Positions 55,227-64,000 of a stretch of 64,000 nucleotides of DNA are shown here, one piece after another. The position numbers were made by a program, and so were the translations under genes. The stretch comes from Hyphomicrobiales bacterium (GTDB lineage: Bacteria; Pseudomonadota; Alphaproteobacteria; Rhizobiales; Rhizobiaceae). The number at the start of each line of letters is the position of its first letter. Position 1 is the first letter of the stretch. The stretch is taken from the NCBI GenBank assembly GCA_900471925.1, contig UCGV01000001.1, positions 62,001 through 126,000 of the forward strand, written 5' to 3'. The notes under the pieces were generated by a model, which ran no database searches, was not told the DNA's origin, and saw only the letters and a program-made list of their open reading frames with translations.

Positions 55227-56732
55227 TCAAGCGGCGGCGAAAGGCACAGCTACGAAGGTCTTGTTGCCGCCACGCTCGATCAGGAGCAGCACCGACTTGC
55301 GGCCGGACTTGCCGGCATCGGCAACTGCAGTCTTGACGTCACGGGCATCATGCACCGGCTTGTCGTTGACTGAAACGATCACATCGCCAGGCTGGATGCC
55401 GGCGGCAGCGGCCGACTTGTCCGGGTTGACATTGGCAACGACGGCACCAGCGACGCTGCGAGGCAGGTTCAGCTGCTGGCGCACGTCGGGTGTCAGGTCA
55501 GCAAGACCGATGCCGAGGCTCGGCTGGCCGGCAGCCAGACCCTGATCGTCGCTGTTGTCGGCGGCAGCCTGCTTCTGCGTATCCTCATTGCCGCCGACGG
55601 TGACATTGAGATCAACAGTCTTGCCATCACGCCAGACGGTCAGCGTTTCCTTGGCGCCCGGAGACAGATCGGCAACAAGGCGCGACAGATCCTTCGGCGT
55701 CTTGACCGCTTCGCTGCCGACCGAGGTTACGATGTCGCCGGTCTTCACGCCGGCACGGGCGGCAGGCGTATCGCCGGTGACGGCTGCGACCAGCGCGCCT
55801 TCGGCCTTGGTCAGGCCAACGGCATCGGCGACATCCTGGGTCACCGGCTGGATCTGCACGCCGAGGAAGCCGTGATCGATCGAACCGTCCTTCTGCAGCT
55901 TGGCGACGATCGCCTTGGCTTCAGAGGAGGGGATGGCGAAGCCGACGCCGACGCTGCCGCCGTTCGGGGAATAGATGGCGGTATTGATGCCGACGACATT
56001 GCCGTCACGATCGACCAGCGGGCCGCCGGAATTGCCATGGTTGATCGGCGCGTCGATCTGGATGAAATCGTCGTACGGACCGCTGTGCAGGTCGCGGCCA
56101 CGGGCCGAGACGATACCCGCGGTGACCGTCGTGCCGATGCCGAACGGATTGCCGATGGCAAGGATCTGGTCGCCGAGCTTCAGCTTGTCGGAATCGCCCC
56201 AGGCGATCGTGGCAAGCGGATGCGGAGCCTGGATCTTCAGGACTGCGAGGTCGGACTTGGCATCGGCGCCGAGCAGCTTGGCCGGCAGTTCGGTGCCGTC
56301 GTCAAGCGTGACCTTGATGTCGATCGCATTGTCGATGACGTGGTTGTTGGTGACGATCACGCCGTCAGGACTGATGACGAAACCGGAACCGAGCGCCATG
56401 GCATGCTGCTGCGGCTGTTGCTGCTGCGGTGCCTGATGGGGCAGGGGAATGCCCTGTTGCTCGAAGAAGTGGCGGAACTGCTCGTCCATCGGCGAGCTGT
56501 CGTCGCTGGCATTGGTGGCCTTCATTGTGGTGGTGATGGTAACCACAGCCGGCTTGTCGGCATCGACGACAGAAGCGAACGAGCCGTTGGAGGCGAGAAC
56601 GCCACCGATTTCAGCTGGTGCAGCAAGTGCTGCGGTGGTCGAAGTGATGGCGAAGGGCAGCGAGGCTGCGCCCAGAACGATGGCCGCTCCAACAAGTGCT
56701 GCGGCCCTGTGCTTGCGAAGAATGTTTGACAT
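55227..56732 (-). CDS. Do-like periplasmic serine protease (DegP/HtrA family)
   Basis: 501 residues from the ATG at 56732. Signal peptide about 1-35 (ending ALAAPA). Trypsin-like triad: His in VTNNHVID, Asp in KSDLAVLK and Ser in GNSGGPL. Two PDZ domains follow (GFLGVQIQPVTQDVADAVGLTK and GIGLADLTPDVRQQLNLPRSVAG). It contains a Gln/His-rich stretch HQAPQQQQPQQHAM. It degrades and refolds damaged envelope proteins. The start was chosen to keep the signal peptide N-terminal. Confidence 0.94.
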   Translation of the reverse strand: MSNILRKHRAAALVGAAIVLGAASLPFAITSTTAALAAPAEIGGVLASNGSFASVVDADKPAVVTITTTMKATNASDDSSPMDEQFRHFFEQQGIPLPHQAPQQQQPQQHAMALGSGFVISPDGVIVTNNHVIDNAIDIKVTLDDGTELPAKLLGADAKSDLAVLKIQAPHPLATIAWGDSDKLKLGDQILAIGNPFGIGTTVTAGIVSARGRDLHSGPYDDFIQIDAPINHGNSGGPLVDRDGNVVGINTAIYSPNGGSVGVGFAIPSSEAKAIVAKLQKDGSIDHGFLGVQIQPVTQDVADAVGLTKAEGALVAAVTGDTPAARAGVKTGDIVTSVGSEAVKTPKDLSRLVADLSPGAKETLTVWRDGKTVDLNVTVGGNEDTQKQAAADNSDDQGLAAGQPSLGIGLADLTPDVRQQLNLPRSVAGAVVANVNPDKSAAAAGIQPGDVIVSVNDKPVHDARDVKTAVADAGKSGRKSVLLLIERGGNKTFVAVPFAAA

Positions 56733-57240
56733 GGTGGAAGTCCCTTGCGAGAGCGTTGGCATTGAATGGCGTCTAGGTTCCATGTCTTGGACCCTGGCGT
56801 CGTCGAGTATCGCCGCCTGTTCTTGCCGGTAATTACTAATGTTTCGCCTGTATGTTCAGGTGAATACTGTAGTCGGTAAGAATTGGCGCTTGATACTTAT
56901 ATGATCCGTTCTGCGGGATTTACAAATTAAACATTGATCATGTTTGTATTGCGGTTTTGTAAGACATTACTGTAATTTAATCTTGGTTGCCCCGCGTCGC
57001 CGCAGTTCCCGTGGTCTCCGGCTCACGCCCGCGCGGCGGACTGTCAGAATAGTAAAATCTATTCCGCTCGCCTGTGATCCGCCGGCTGCATGGCTGCGTA
57101 TTAAATCCAACCGCCCGCATGGCTTGCGAGAGGCTTTTCGCGTTTTGGTTGAGGTAAAAAGCTAAAATGTTAGTAGACTCTAAATTATTTATTCTTCAGA
57201 AAGACAAGGCTGCGAATCGACGGGGGGCGAGGCTCGCGGC
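56733..57240. other. 508-bp divergent intergenic region between degP-like and LacI genes
   Basis: AT-richer than its surroundings. It holds the promoter of the leftward protease gene and that of the rightward LacI gene. No tRNA, repeat or intrinsic terminator was seen. A 73-codon frame at 56944-57165 has no ribosome site and an unconvincing product, so it is not called. Confidence 0.5.
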
Positions 57241-58293
57241 ATGCAGGAAGCAATGAGGAATTCAGTGAAGTCGGGGCGGGAAAACAAGCGCGGTTCCCAT
57301 GTGAAGTTGAGTGATGTTGCAAAGAGAGTGGGGGTCAGCCCGATCACCATTTCGCGTGCGCTTCGCAATCCGGATATCGTCTCCGAAGACCTGCGGGAGG
57401 TCATCCTGCGCACGGTCGAAGAGATGGGCTACATACCAAATCTTGCGGCCCGCGCTCTTGCCGGCCGCCACAGCGGCATTGTCGGCGTCATCACGCCGTC
57501 CCTTCATCATCCGTGCTTTACCGGTGTCATGATGGGAATCGAGGATCGATTGCGCGCCACCGATCTCAGGGTGCAATATGCCAATACGCTTCACGATGCC
57601 GGCCAGGAGATCGACCAGTTCAAGTCCTTCCTGGCGCAGAAGCCGGCCGGCATCATTCTCGTCAATGCGGAATACCATGATGGGCTCGCGCCGCTGATGG
57701 AGACGGCCGCATTTCCCGTCGCTCATGTTGCCGACCTCAGCCAGCCGCCGGAAACGCTGCTCGTCGGCATGTCGCATCATGTCGCCGCGGCTGCGGCCAC
57801 CCGTTTCCTTCTATCGAAGGGCTACAAGCGGATCGGTTTCATCGGTGGGGTTACGGATATCCGTTCGCGCCGCAGCCAGGCCGGTTATCAGGAGGCCATG
57901 CAGCAGGCCGGGCTCTACGACGCCTCCATGACGCATGGGCAGGATGGTTCCACCAGCATCGGCCTCGGACGGCGTCTCTTCGGCGAACTTCTGGAGCGGG
58001 CGCCGGATCTCGATGCCGTCCTGGCCCAGAACGACGATCTGGCCCTCGGCGCTCTGATCGAATGCAACGAGCGCGGCATCAGCGTGCCGGATGATTTCGG
58101 CATTTGCGGTTTCAACGATCTGGAATTTGCCCAGTTCACCTCGCCGTCCCTGACGACGGTGCATGTTCCCCGTCATGACATCGGCCACCGCGCCGCGGAC
58201 ATGCTGTTGCGCGCCATCCGTGACGAGGTGCCGACAGAGCACAGGGTCGATATCGGCTTCTCGATCATCGAGCGCGGCTCGACGCGCCCTTGA
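57241..58293 (+). CDS. LacI-family transcriptional regulator
   Basis: 350 residues. HTH VKLSDVAKRVGVSPITISRALRNPDIV at about 21-47 after a basic N-terminal extension (SGRENKRGSH), then a periplasmic-binding-protein-like sensor domain (GIVGVITPSLHHPCFTGVMMGI to FGICGFNDLEFAQFTSPSLTTV). GntR-of-gluconate-type LacI members look similar. The regulated genes are not adjacent, since the next gene is cysN on the other strand. A second in-frame ATG (57253) is possible. Confidence 0.9.
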   Translation: MQEAMRNSVKSGRENKRGSHVKLSDVAKRVGVSPITISRALRNPDIVSEDLREVILRTVEEMGYIPNLAARALAGRHSGIVGVITPSLHHPCFTGVMMGIEDRLRATDLRVQYANTLHDAGQEIDQFKSFLAQKPAGIILVNAEYHDGLAPLMETAAFPVAHVADLSQPPETLLVGMSHHVAAAAATRFLLSKGYKRIGFIGGVTDIRSRRSQAGYQEAMQQAGLYDASMTHGQDGSTSIGLGRRLFGELLERAPDLDAVLAQNDDLALGALIECNERGISVPDDFGICGFNDLEFAQFTSPSLTTVHVPRHDIGHRAADMLLRAIRDEVPTEHRVDIGFSIIERGSTRP

Positions 58294-58314
58294 GGCAGCA
58301 ATGAAAAGAACATG

Positions 58315-58340
58315 AAAAAGGGGCCGATTGGCCCCTTTTT
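58315..58340. terminator. Bidirectional intrinsic terminator between LacI gene and cysN
   Basis: GGGGCC (58320-58325) and GGCCCC (58330-58335) enclose GATT, with AAAAA on the left and TTTTT on the right. It ends both the LacI gene (stop 58293) and the cysHDN operon (stop 58342). Confidence 0.9.
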
Positions 58341-58341
58341 C

Positions 58342-59826
58342 TTAGATATCGCTGGCCGCGCTCGACCAGAGCTCAGCCGCTTCCGAAGCTGTCATGCGGC
58401 GCACCTCCGCTTCGTGGCTGCGGTTGGCGAAAAGTTCGCTTGCCATGATCTGCTCGGCAAGATCGGCCGGCAGGGACAGGATCACACGGGCATCGCTGCC
58501 ATGCAGGCCGCTGACGTCGGCGCGCTTGCCAGTGACCATGCCGCCGGCGATCGTGTTATTCGTCTCCGGGTCGATCAGGATGAAGGAGCCGGTGGCGCGG
58601 TTCTGCTCATAGGGATCGAAAATTGCCGCTTCGTCGAACACGAGGCGCACTTTGCCGATCGCGTTCATGTAGAGCCGCTGGGCGGAATTCCACATGCCGC
58701 TCTTCAGCTCCAGCTGACTGATCGGTTCCACCTGCACGCGCTGGCGGCGCGAACCGCTCTTCAGCCAGTAGCGCTTGCCGGCTTCAATGCCCTCTGGCTG
58801 CAGGGCAACGACCTGCGCGTCGAAGGAGAGGCCGGTCTGCGGCTGGCTGTCGATCGAGACGATCATGTCGCCGCGCGCTACGTCCACCTGACGATCGAGA
58901 ACCAGCGTGATCGCATCACCGGCAACGGCCGCATTGCGTACGAGGTCAAAGGTCACGATCTTGGTGACATTGGCAACCATGCCCGACGGCAGGATCATGA
59001 CGCTGTCGCCAGGCTTCACCGAGCCGCCGGCAACCGTACCCTGATAGCCGCGGAAGCTTTCGCCGGGGCGCGAGACACGCTGAACGGAGAGGCGGAAGCC
59101 CGTTGTCTGGCCGGAACGCACGGTCGCATGTTCCAGCGTCTCGACCAGCGTCGGGCCGTTGTACCACGGCATGGCGGCCTGGCCGGAATAGACGACGTTC
59201 TCACCCTTGAGCGCCGACATCGGGATCGCGGTGATCTGCTTGACGCCGAGCGAGAGCGCGAATTCCTTGAAGTCATGGGTGATCTTGTCGAAACCGGCGC
59301 GGTCGTAATTCGTCAGGTCGATCTTGTTGACCGCGAGCACGAACTGCTTGATGCCGAGCAGCGAGGCAATCGTCGCGTGACGGCGAGTCTGCTCTAGGAT
59401 GCCGGCGCGGGCATCGACCAGCAGCACGGCGAGATCGGCGGTGGAGGCGCCGGTCGCCATGTTGCGGGTATACTGCTCGTGACCGGGCGTATCGGCGACG
59501 ATGAAGGAGCGCTTGTCCGTCGAGAAATAACGATAGGCAACATCGATGGTGATGCCCTGTTCGCGCTCGGCCTGAAGGCCGTCGAGCAACAACGCGAAAT
59601 CGGGCAGGCCGAGATCGTTCTGCTTGCCGGTGGAGTCGCGGCGAAGCGTTGCCGCCTGGTCTTCCTTCACTGCCTTGGTGTCCCAGAGCAGGCGGCCGAT
59701 CAGGGTGGACTTGCCGTCATCGACACTGCCGCAGGTGATGAGGCGCAACGGGCGCGAGTCGCGCACGGCCTTCAGGGGCTCGGCGGCGGGCACGGCGACG
59801 ACGTTTGCGGGTACAGCTGCAGTCAT
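58342..59826 (-). CDS. cysN: Sulfate adenylyltransferase subunit 1 (GTPase)
   Basis: 494 residues. G1 motif GSVDDGKST at 33-41, G3 DTPGHEQYT, G4 NKIDL and the EF-Tu-like domains II and III. There is no C-terminal APS kinase (CysC) domain, unlike NodQ/CysNC fusions of about 640 residues. With CysD it makes APS from sulfate and ATP, GTP hydrolysis driving the reaction. Its ATG at 59826 lies 2 bp from the cysD stop, so the pair is coupled. Confidence 0.96.
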   Translation of the reverse strand: MTAAVPANVVAVPAAEPLKAVRDSRPLRLITCGSVDDGKSTLIGRLLWDTKAVKEDQAATLRRDSTGKQNDLGLPDFALLLDGLQAEREQGITIDVAYRYFSTDKRSFIVADTPGHEQYTRNMATGASTADLAVLLVDARAGILEQTRRHATIASLLGIKQFVLAVNKIDLTNYDRAGFDKITHDFKEFALSLGVKQITAIPMSALKGENVVYSGQAAMPWYNGPTLVETLEHATVRSGQTTGFRLSVQRVSRPGESFRGYQGTVAGGSVKPGDSVMILPSGMVANVTKIVTFDLVRNAAVAGDAITLVLDRQVDVARGDMIVSIDSQPQTGLSFDAQVVALQPEGIEAGKRYWLKSGSRRQRVQVEPISQLELKSGMWNSAQRLYMNAIGKVRLVFDEAAIFDPYEQNRATGSFILIDPETNNTIAGGMVTGKRADVSGLHGSDARVILSLPADLAEQIMASELFANRSHEAEVRRMTASEAAELWSSAASDI

Positions 59827-59827
59827 C

Positions 59828-60781
59828 TCAGAAATATCCTTCACGCTTCTTCTTTTCCATTGAGCCGGACTGATCCCGGTCGATGGCGCGGCCCTGGCGC
59901 TCGGAAACCGTGGCGATTTCCAGCTCCGCGATGATCTCTTCAAGGGTGGTGGCTGTCGAGCGGATCGCGCCGGTCAGCGGGAAGCAGCCGAGCGTACGGA
60001 AGCGGATGGAATCTTCCTGCTTCACTTCACCGGGCAACAATTCCAGACGTGGGTCCGAAGCTGCGATCATCATGCCGTCCCGCTCGACATAGGGGCGCTT
60101 GGCAGCGAAATAGAGCGGCACGATCGGAATTTCTTCGGCCTGGATGTAGCGCCAGATATCGACTTCGGTCCAGTTCGACAGCGGGAAGACGCGAACGCTC
60201 TCGCCCTTGCGGATCTGCCCGTTATAAACGTTCCAGAGTTCCGGACGCTGGTTGCGCGGATCCCAGCGATGGTCCGGCGTGCGGAACGAATAGATGCGTT
60301 CCTTGGCGCGGGAAGCTTCCTCATCGCGCCGCGCGCCGCCGAAGGCAGCATCGAACTGGCCGGCGTCGAGCGCATTGCGCAGCGCTTCCGTCTTCATGAT
60401 GTCGGTGTAGCGGGCAGAGCCATAGGTGAAAGGCGTGATGTTTTCAGCCGCGCCGCGCGGATTGATGTGCTCGATCAGGTCGAGATCATATTCCTTCACG
60501 ATCTGGTCGCGGAAGGTGATCATCTCCGCAAACTTCCAGCCGGTATTCACATGCAGCAACGGAAAGGGCACGCGGCCGGGATAGAAGGCCTTGCGGGCAA
60601 GGTGCAGCAGCACGGAAGAATCCTTGCCGATCGAATAGAGCATCACAGGACGCTCGAATTCGGCGGCAACTTCGCGGAAGATGTGGATCGCTTCGTTTTC
60701 CAGCGCCTTCAGATGCGGATCGAGCGGCGGCTTGGCGCTCTGCGGATTATTGAGTTCCGTATCCTGACGGGTATCGGCCAT
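59828..60781 (-). CDS. cysD: Sulfate adenylyltransferase subunit 2
   Basis: 317 residues of the PP-loop ATPase family: [20 protein letters not shown] near 55-74, then [14 protein letters not shown] and the typical CysD block [24 protein letters not shown]. The C-terminus ([11 protein letters not shown]) is characteristic. The ATG at 60781 has GGAG upstream. It is the middle gene of cysH-cysD-cysN. Confidence 0.97.
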   Translation of the reverse strand: MADTRQDTELNNPQSAKPPLDPHLKALENEAIHIFREVAAEFERPVMLYSIGKDSSVLLHLARKAFYPGRVPFPLLHVNTGWKFAEMITFRDQIVKEYDLDLIEHINPRGAAENITPFTYGSARYTDIMKTEALRNALDAGQFDAAFGGARRDEEASRAKERIYSFRTPDHRWDPRNQRPELWNVYNGQIRKGESVRVFPLSNWTEVDIWRYIQAEEIPIVPLYFAAKRPYVERDGMMIAASDPRLELLPGEVKQEDSIRFRTLGCFPLTGAIRSTATTLEEIIAELEIATVSERQGRAIDRDQSGSMEKKKREGYF

Positions 60782-60798
60782 TTCGTACTCCAGACTTC

Positions 60799-61542
60799 TT
60801 ATTGCTGCACGGCGATCGACGCCGCCTCTTCGGCGACATGCAGACCGCATTCGCGCTTCTCATCCTGTTCCCACCACCAGCGGCCGGCACGTTCCGGCTC
60901 ACCGGGCTTGATGGCGCGGGTGCAGGGCTCGCAGCCGATCGAGGGATAGCCGCGTTCATGCATAGGATTAACCGGCACGCTGTTGTCGGCGACGAAGGCC
61001 TTGATCTTGTCGATGTCCCAATCGGCGAGAGGGTTGACCTTCAAGAGGTGCCGCTCGGCGTCATATTCGGCAAAGGGCGTCTCGGCGCGATTGGCCGACT
61101 GGCCGCGGCGCAGGCCGGTGATCCAGATGGTGGCGCCTGCCAGCGCCCGCGCAAGCGGCTTCAGCTTGCGCACGCCACAACAGGCATGCCTGGCTTCGAC
61201 GCTCTCGTAGAAACCGTTCATGCCGTATTTCGCCGCATAGGCGTCGATATCGGCCTGTTCCGGCTCGTAGCGGGAAATATGGATGTCGTACTGGCGTTCA
61301 GTCTCGTCGATCAGCGCGAGCGTTTCGGCAAAGAGCCGGCCGGTCTGCAGCGTCACCACGTCGATCGGCAGACGATGCGTGCCGATCTCGGCGGTGATCA
61401 CCTGGTCTTCGATGCCGAGCGAGGTGGTGAAGACCACGCGCCCGCCAAGGCCGGCGACGAACGAAAGCCGGCCTGCGAGGTCGAGGCTCGCAAGCTTTTC
61501 GGCCAAAGCCTCGGCTTCTTCGATCGGATTGACAACAGTCAT
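60799..61542 (-). CDS. cysH: Adenylyl-sulfate / phosphoadenylyl-sulfate reductase with 4Fe-4S cluster
   Basis: 247 residues. Cys121-Cys122 (RHACCGVRK) and Cys204/Cys207 (IGCEPCTRA) are the ligands of a 4Fe-4S cluster, and the catalytic cysteine is Cys232 in KRECGLH. The CC...CxxC pattern indicates an assimilatory APS reductase that acts directly on APS, consistent with CysN lacking an APS kinase domain. It is the first gene of the cysHDN operon, with a near-consensus promoter at 61714-61742. Confidence 0.94.
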   Translation of the reverse strand: MTVVNPIEEAEALAEKLASLDLAGRLSFVAGLGGRVVFTTSLGIEDQVITAEIGTHRLPIDVVTLQTGRLFAETLALIDETERQYDIHISRYEPEQADIDAYAAKYGMNGFYESVEARHACCGVRKLKPLARALAGATIWITGLRRGQSANRAETPFAEYDAERHLLKVNPLADWDIDKIKAFVADNSVPVNPMHERGYPSIGCEPCTRAIKPGEPERAGRWWWEQDEKRECGLHVAEEAASIAVQQ

Positions 61543-61713
61543 GGGGGATCCTGTCCTTGATGTTGCCGGGAGTATCGCAGCTGAAGGATGGATCGGACAG
61601 AAAAAGGGATTTCGAAAGGACTGCCTGGAGGAGCAAATATCTCTCCCATCCTGCCGCAATGCAGAAAAGCAGCCGCCGGCGCAGCAATCGCGCCCCGAGC
61701 CCAATGTCTATAG

Positions 61714-61742
61714 AAATAGTAGTGTTACACGGCGCCTGTCAA
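61714..61742 (-). promoter_or_regulatory. Near-consensus sigma-70 promoter for cysHDN
   Basis: On the minus strand TTGACA (61737-61742) and CTATTT (61714-61719) are separated by 17 bp, close to the rhizobial housekeeping consensus CTTGAC-N17-CTATAT. The implied start is near 61706, leaving a leader of about 160 nt before the cysH ATG at 61542. Confidence 0.7.
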
Positions 61743-61762
61743 TTGGAAATCGGAAGTGATGG

Positions 61763-61789
61763 CGGCAATAGTGAAAATTGCCGTTTTTT
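61763..61789 (+). terminator. Terminator-like palindrome upstream of the cysH promoter
   Basis: CGGCAAT (61763-61769) and ATTGCCG (61777-61783) enclose AGTGAAA and are followed by six T. On the plus strand this is a good intrinsic terminator 174 bp before the rrf2-type gene; as DNA it is a palindrome just upstream of the cysH -35 box. Which role applies is unclear. Confidence 0.6.
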
Positions 61790-61962
61790 GAGGTAAATTA
61801 TCAAGCCTTGGCCGAGGGTTAAAAACAGGGCCAAAATACTTGTCTCTCAAGGCTTTTCCCAGCGTGTTCAAATTCCGTTCATGCTGGCTGTGCCATAGAG
61901 GCAATCAGCTTTTTTGGCGATGTCGGGATTCGGCACCGCGTTGTGTGTGTCGACGGTCCAAA

Positions 61963-62409
61963 ATGATTACGCAAAAGGCGAAATATGCGCTGCGAGCGCT
62001 CACGGTTCTGGCGGAAGCTGCGGCCGACGAGCCTGTCATGATTTCCGATATCGCTGTGCAGCAGAAGATTCCGAAGAAATTTCTTGAACAGATCCTGCTC
62101 GACCTGAAGCATCACGGCGTTGTCGCCAGCCGACGTGGCAAGCAGGGTGGCTATCTGCTGCTGAAACCCGCTCATATGATCACCTTCGGCGAGATCCTGC
62201 GCATCATCGATGGCCCGATTGCGCCGCTTCCCTGCCTGTCGATCACCGCTTACCGCAAGTGCGATGATTGCGACGGTGAGCAGACCTGCGAAATCCGCCA
62301 TGTCTTCTCCAGGGTCGCCGACGCCACGCGCAAGGTCCTGTTCTCCACGACCATCGCCGATGCCGTCAGCAGCAAGCAGGGCGCCGAAGTTACCCGGCTG
62401 CTAGCCTAA
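61963..62409 (+). CDS. Rrf2-family transcriptional regulator, probable Fe-S sensor of sulfur genes
   Basis: 148 residues. N-terminal winged HTH (QKAKYALRALTVLAEAA... IPKKFLEQILLDLKHHGVVASRRGKQGGYLL). Four cysteines (91, 100, 103, 109 in PCLSITAYRKCDDCDGEQTCE) resemble the cluster-binding region of IscR/NsrR-type proteins, with one extra cysteine. Its divergence from cysH suggests that it controls sulfate assimilation, as CymR does elsewhere. The stop at 62407-62409 abuts the ClC stop at 62410 on the other strand. Confidence 0.88.
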   Translation: MITQKAKYALRALTVLAEAAADEPVMISDIAVQQKIPKKFLEQILLDLKHHGVVASRRGKQGGYLLLKPAHMITFGEILRIIDGPIAPLPCLSITAYRKCDDCDGEQTCEIRHVFSRVADATRKVLFSTTIADAVSSKQGAEVTRLLA

Positions 62410-63753
62410 TCAACCCTCTGACAGTTCTTTTGCGCACCGCGCCCCGATGGCCGCTGCGATGAAGACACGCGACAGACCGTGATAGAGCGGCTCGCGTGAG
62501 AGAATACGCGACGTTATATAGCCAATCATCGATACAGCCATGATGGGGATGACGGCCTGATGATCGCCTGTCATTTCAAGGATGATGACGAAGGCCGTCA
62601 TCGGCGCCTGCACGACGCCTGAGAAATAGCCTGCCATGCCGAGAATGGCGGCAAGCGCGATACCACTTCCCATCAGAGTGCCAACTGTACTGCCGAAGCC
62701 GGCGCCGACGGCAAGCGATGGTGCGAAGATGCCACCGGGAATGCCTGATATCATCGACAGAAAACTCGCCAGCAGCTTTTCGGCGAAAAAGAGCAGCGGA
62801 AGTTCCTGGCCTTCGACAGCGCCCTTCGCCTGCTCGTAGCCGGTGCCGAAAGTGCTGCCGTCGGACATGATGCCAATGATGGCGATCGCAAGACCGCAAG
62901 CCGTTGCCAGCATCATCATGCGCCTGAGCGGCTGCGGATGTGCCCAGCGGCGGACATGCTGCCCCATGTGCAGCGCAAGTCCGCTGAAGACAGCTCCCAG
63001 CGCACCGCCGCCGATACCGCAGACAAGCACAAGCTCCCAGTCACGGATCGTCGTGGGTGCAACGGAGGTTGTGCCGAAATAATTGTAGCTGCCGGCAAGT
63101 CCGAGGGCTGCGAGACCCGAAAGGATGACTGCTGTCAGCACCAGCCCGTTGGCACGGGATTCATAGGTACGGCTCATCTCTTCGATCGCAAAGACGATGC
63201 CGGCAAGCGGTGTGTTGAAGGCAGCGGCGATGCCTGCGGCCGAACCGGCAAGAATGAGCCCGCGCGCCTGTGCCATGCCGCCGAAGCGGGCAACTGCCAG
63301 CATGATGGAGGCACCGACCTGCACTGTCGGTCCCTCGCGACCGATCGATGCGCCGCTGAAGAGACCCAGAACTGTCAGCAGGATTTTGCCGAAGGCGAGC
63401 CTCAGGGACAGAAGGCGCGTCCGGTCTTCCTCCTCGCGCAGGTGCCGCGCCGCGATCGCCTGCGGAATGCCACTCCCCTGCGAGTTCGGAAACAGTGTTA
63501 TGGCAAGATAGGCTGATAGCGTGAAGCCAAGTGGCGTGATGACGAGCGGCAGCAAGTAGCTCCATTGGCCCGATGCGGTCGTTGCCGCAAACGCCTTCTG
63601 CGCGAGATCGGCCAACTTGGCAAATCCGACGCTGATAATGCCGATCGCCAGCGCCCCGCACCAGAATATCAGCCTCGGTCGCCAGAGAGTTAAGGATCCC
63701 CAGAGAACGCGGGATCGGCGGAGGAGTCTGGACTTGCGATACAACACTGGCAT
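62410..63753 (-). CDS. ClC-family chloride channel/antiporter
   Basis: 447 residues with about ten to twelve membrane helices. Selectivity motifs GSGIP at 93-97, GREGPT with gating Glu140, and GGIFAPSLAVG are present. The gating Glu indicates a proton-coupled or gated transporter. No C-terminal CBS domains. Substrate (chloride or fluoride-type anion) cannot be set from motifs alone; GSGIP favours chloride/nitrate ClCs. Confidence 0.93.
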   Translation of the reverse strand: MPVLYRKSRLLRRSRVLWGSLTLWRPRLIFWCGALAIGIISVGFAKLADLAQKAFAATTASGQWSYLLPLVITPLGFTLSAYLAITLFPNSQGSGIPQAIAARHLREEEDRTRLLSLRLAFGKILLTVLGLFSGASIGREGPTVQVGASIMLAVARFGGMAQARGLILAGSAAGIAAAFNTPLAGIVFAIEEMSRTYESRANGLVLTAVILSGLAALGLAGSYNYFGTTSVAPTTIRDWELVLVCGIGGGALGAVFSGLALHMGQHVRRWAHPQPLRRMMMLATACGLAIAIIGIMSDGSTFGTGYEQAKGAVEGQELPLLFFAEKLLASFLSMISGIPGGIFAPSLAVGAGFGSTVGTLMGSGIALAAILGMAGYFSGVVQAPMTAFVIILEMTGDHQAVIPIMAVSMIGYITSRILSREPLYHGLSRVFIAAAIGARCAKELSEG

Positions 63754-63896
63754 GCCGGGGGATTTTGTTGAATATGATCTGTTCCTAAACCTGTTTGCAG
63801 GTGCGGGACCACCCCTTTCTTCAAGATTTGGTGAAATGCCTTTTCTTCCAGTGCTGATGCTCCACCTGCCCGTGCATTCGGGTAGGGAGAAGAGTC

Positions 63897-64000
63897 ATGT
63901 TTTCATTTTCCGGAAGGCAAGCGCTGGCCGCTGTCCTGCTGTCGGCGATGGTCGCAACGGGGGCCGCGGCCCATCACGGCTGGTCATGGGCGGAAGCCGA
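63897..64000 (+). CDS. DUF6152-like secreted protein, N-terminal part (cut by window edge)
   Basis: ATG at 63897 preceded by GGGAGAAG. The first 34 codons encode a signal peptide (MFSFSGRQALAAVLLSAMVA, then TGAAA) and the motif AHHGWSW that begins DUF6152 proteins. Function unknown; such proteins are often copper- or oxidation-related by context, but no context is visible here. The rest lies outside the window. Confidence 0.65.
   Translation, partial: MFSFSGRQALAAVLLSAMVATGAAAHHGWSWAEA

Noticed and set aside
56944..57165. 73-codon frame in the AT-rich gap before the LacI gene
   Set aside because: No ribosome site and an Arg/Pro-rich product with no structure; codon use unlike the neighbours.

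Overview
This is a stretch of core chromosome from an alphaproteobacterium of the Rhizobiaceae, most likely Rhizobium or a close relative. The evidence is the gene content and order: coxBA-ctaB-coxF-ctaG-ctaE, thrC-mpp, CcrM, ArsR-type regulators, IalB, DUF1499 and an Rrf2-cysHDN block. The DNA is GC-rich, and coding density and codon use look even throughout. No insertion sequence, prophage, CRISPR array or plasmid gene was found. The genus is inferred from synteny and protein style, not from a search.

Layout. 1-11,400: a partial tldD, an IalB-like secreted protein, the aa3 cytochrome c oxidase operon with its assembly factors (coxB, coxA, ctaB, coxF, ctaG, ctaE, DUF983, SURF1), then ispH, thrB and rnhA. 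A kinase-like gene on the opposite strand splits the oxidase block. 11,400-15,700: a zinc metallopeptidase, CsbD, YqgE, a DsbD-alpha-like protein, a peroxiredoxin and a ParDE toxin-antitoxin pair. 15,700-18,420: a zinc/manganese ABC importer preceded by a 42-residue membrane peptide and Zur-like palindromes. 18,420-25,780: Dabb protein, an unrecognised periplasmic protein, and a leftward thrC-mpp-GNAT-PAS/GGDEF/EAL run. 26,000-33,970: lipoprotein, HAD, an ArsR/NIPSNAP/monooxygenase module, the cell-cycle methyltransferase ccrM, mutY-HAD-SnoaL, DUF721 and a DsbA-like protein. 34,000-40,700: smc and ppdK, separated by 530 bp that holds a strong terminator, a candidate small RNA, a dispersed repeat and a leader hairpin. 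40,700-51,240: small proteins, DUF1499, DCC, MBL, cupin, tRNA-Gln, a TetR-PspA-YiaAB envelope-stress module with a triple operator, the large Aas fusion and tRNA-Pro. 51,240-64,000: YghU, GNAT, MocR, DegP-type protease, LacI regulator, sulfate assimilation (cysH, cysD, cysN) with a divergent Rrf2 regulator, a ClC channel and a partial DUF6152 protein.

Most genes are housekeeping, and I see no clear new multi-gene defence or biosynthetic system. The items most worth a second look are small or regulatory: the operator array of the TetR-PspA module, the terminator-like palindrome next to a near-consensus cysH promoter, the candidate RNAs after smc and after ccrM, the ppdK leader hairpin, the 42-aa peptide co-translated with the metal importer, and the histidine-rich N-terminus of CoxA.
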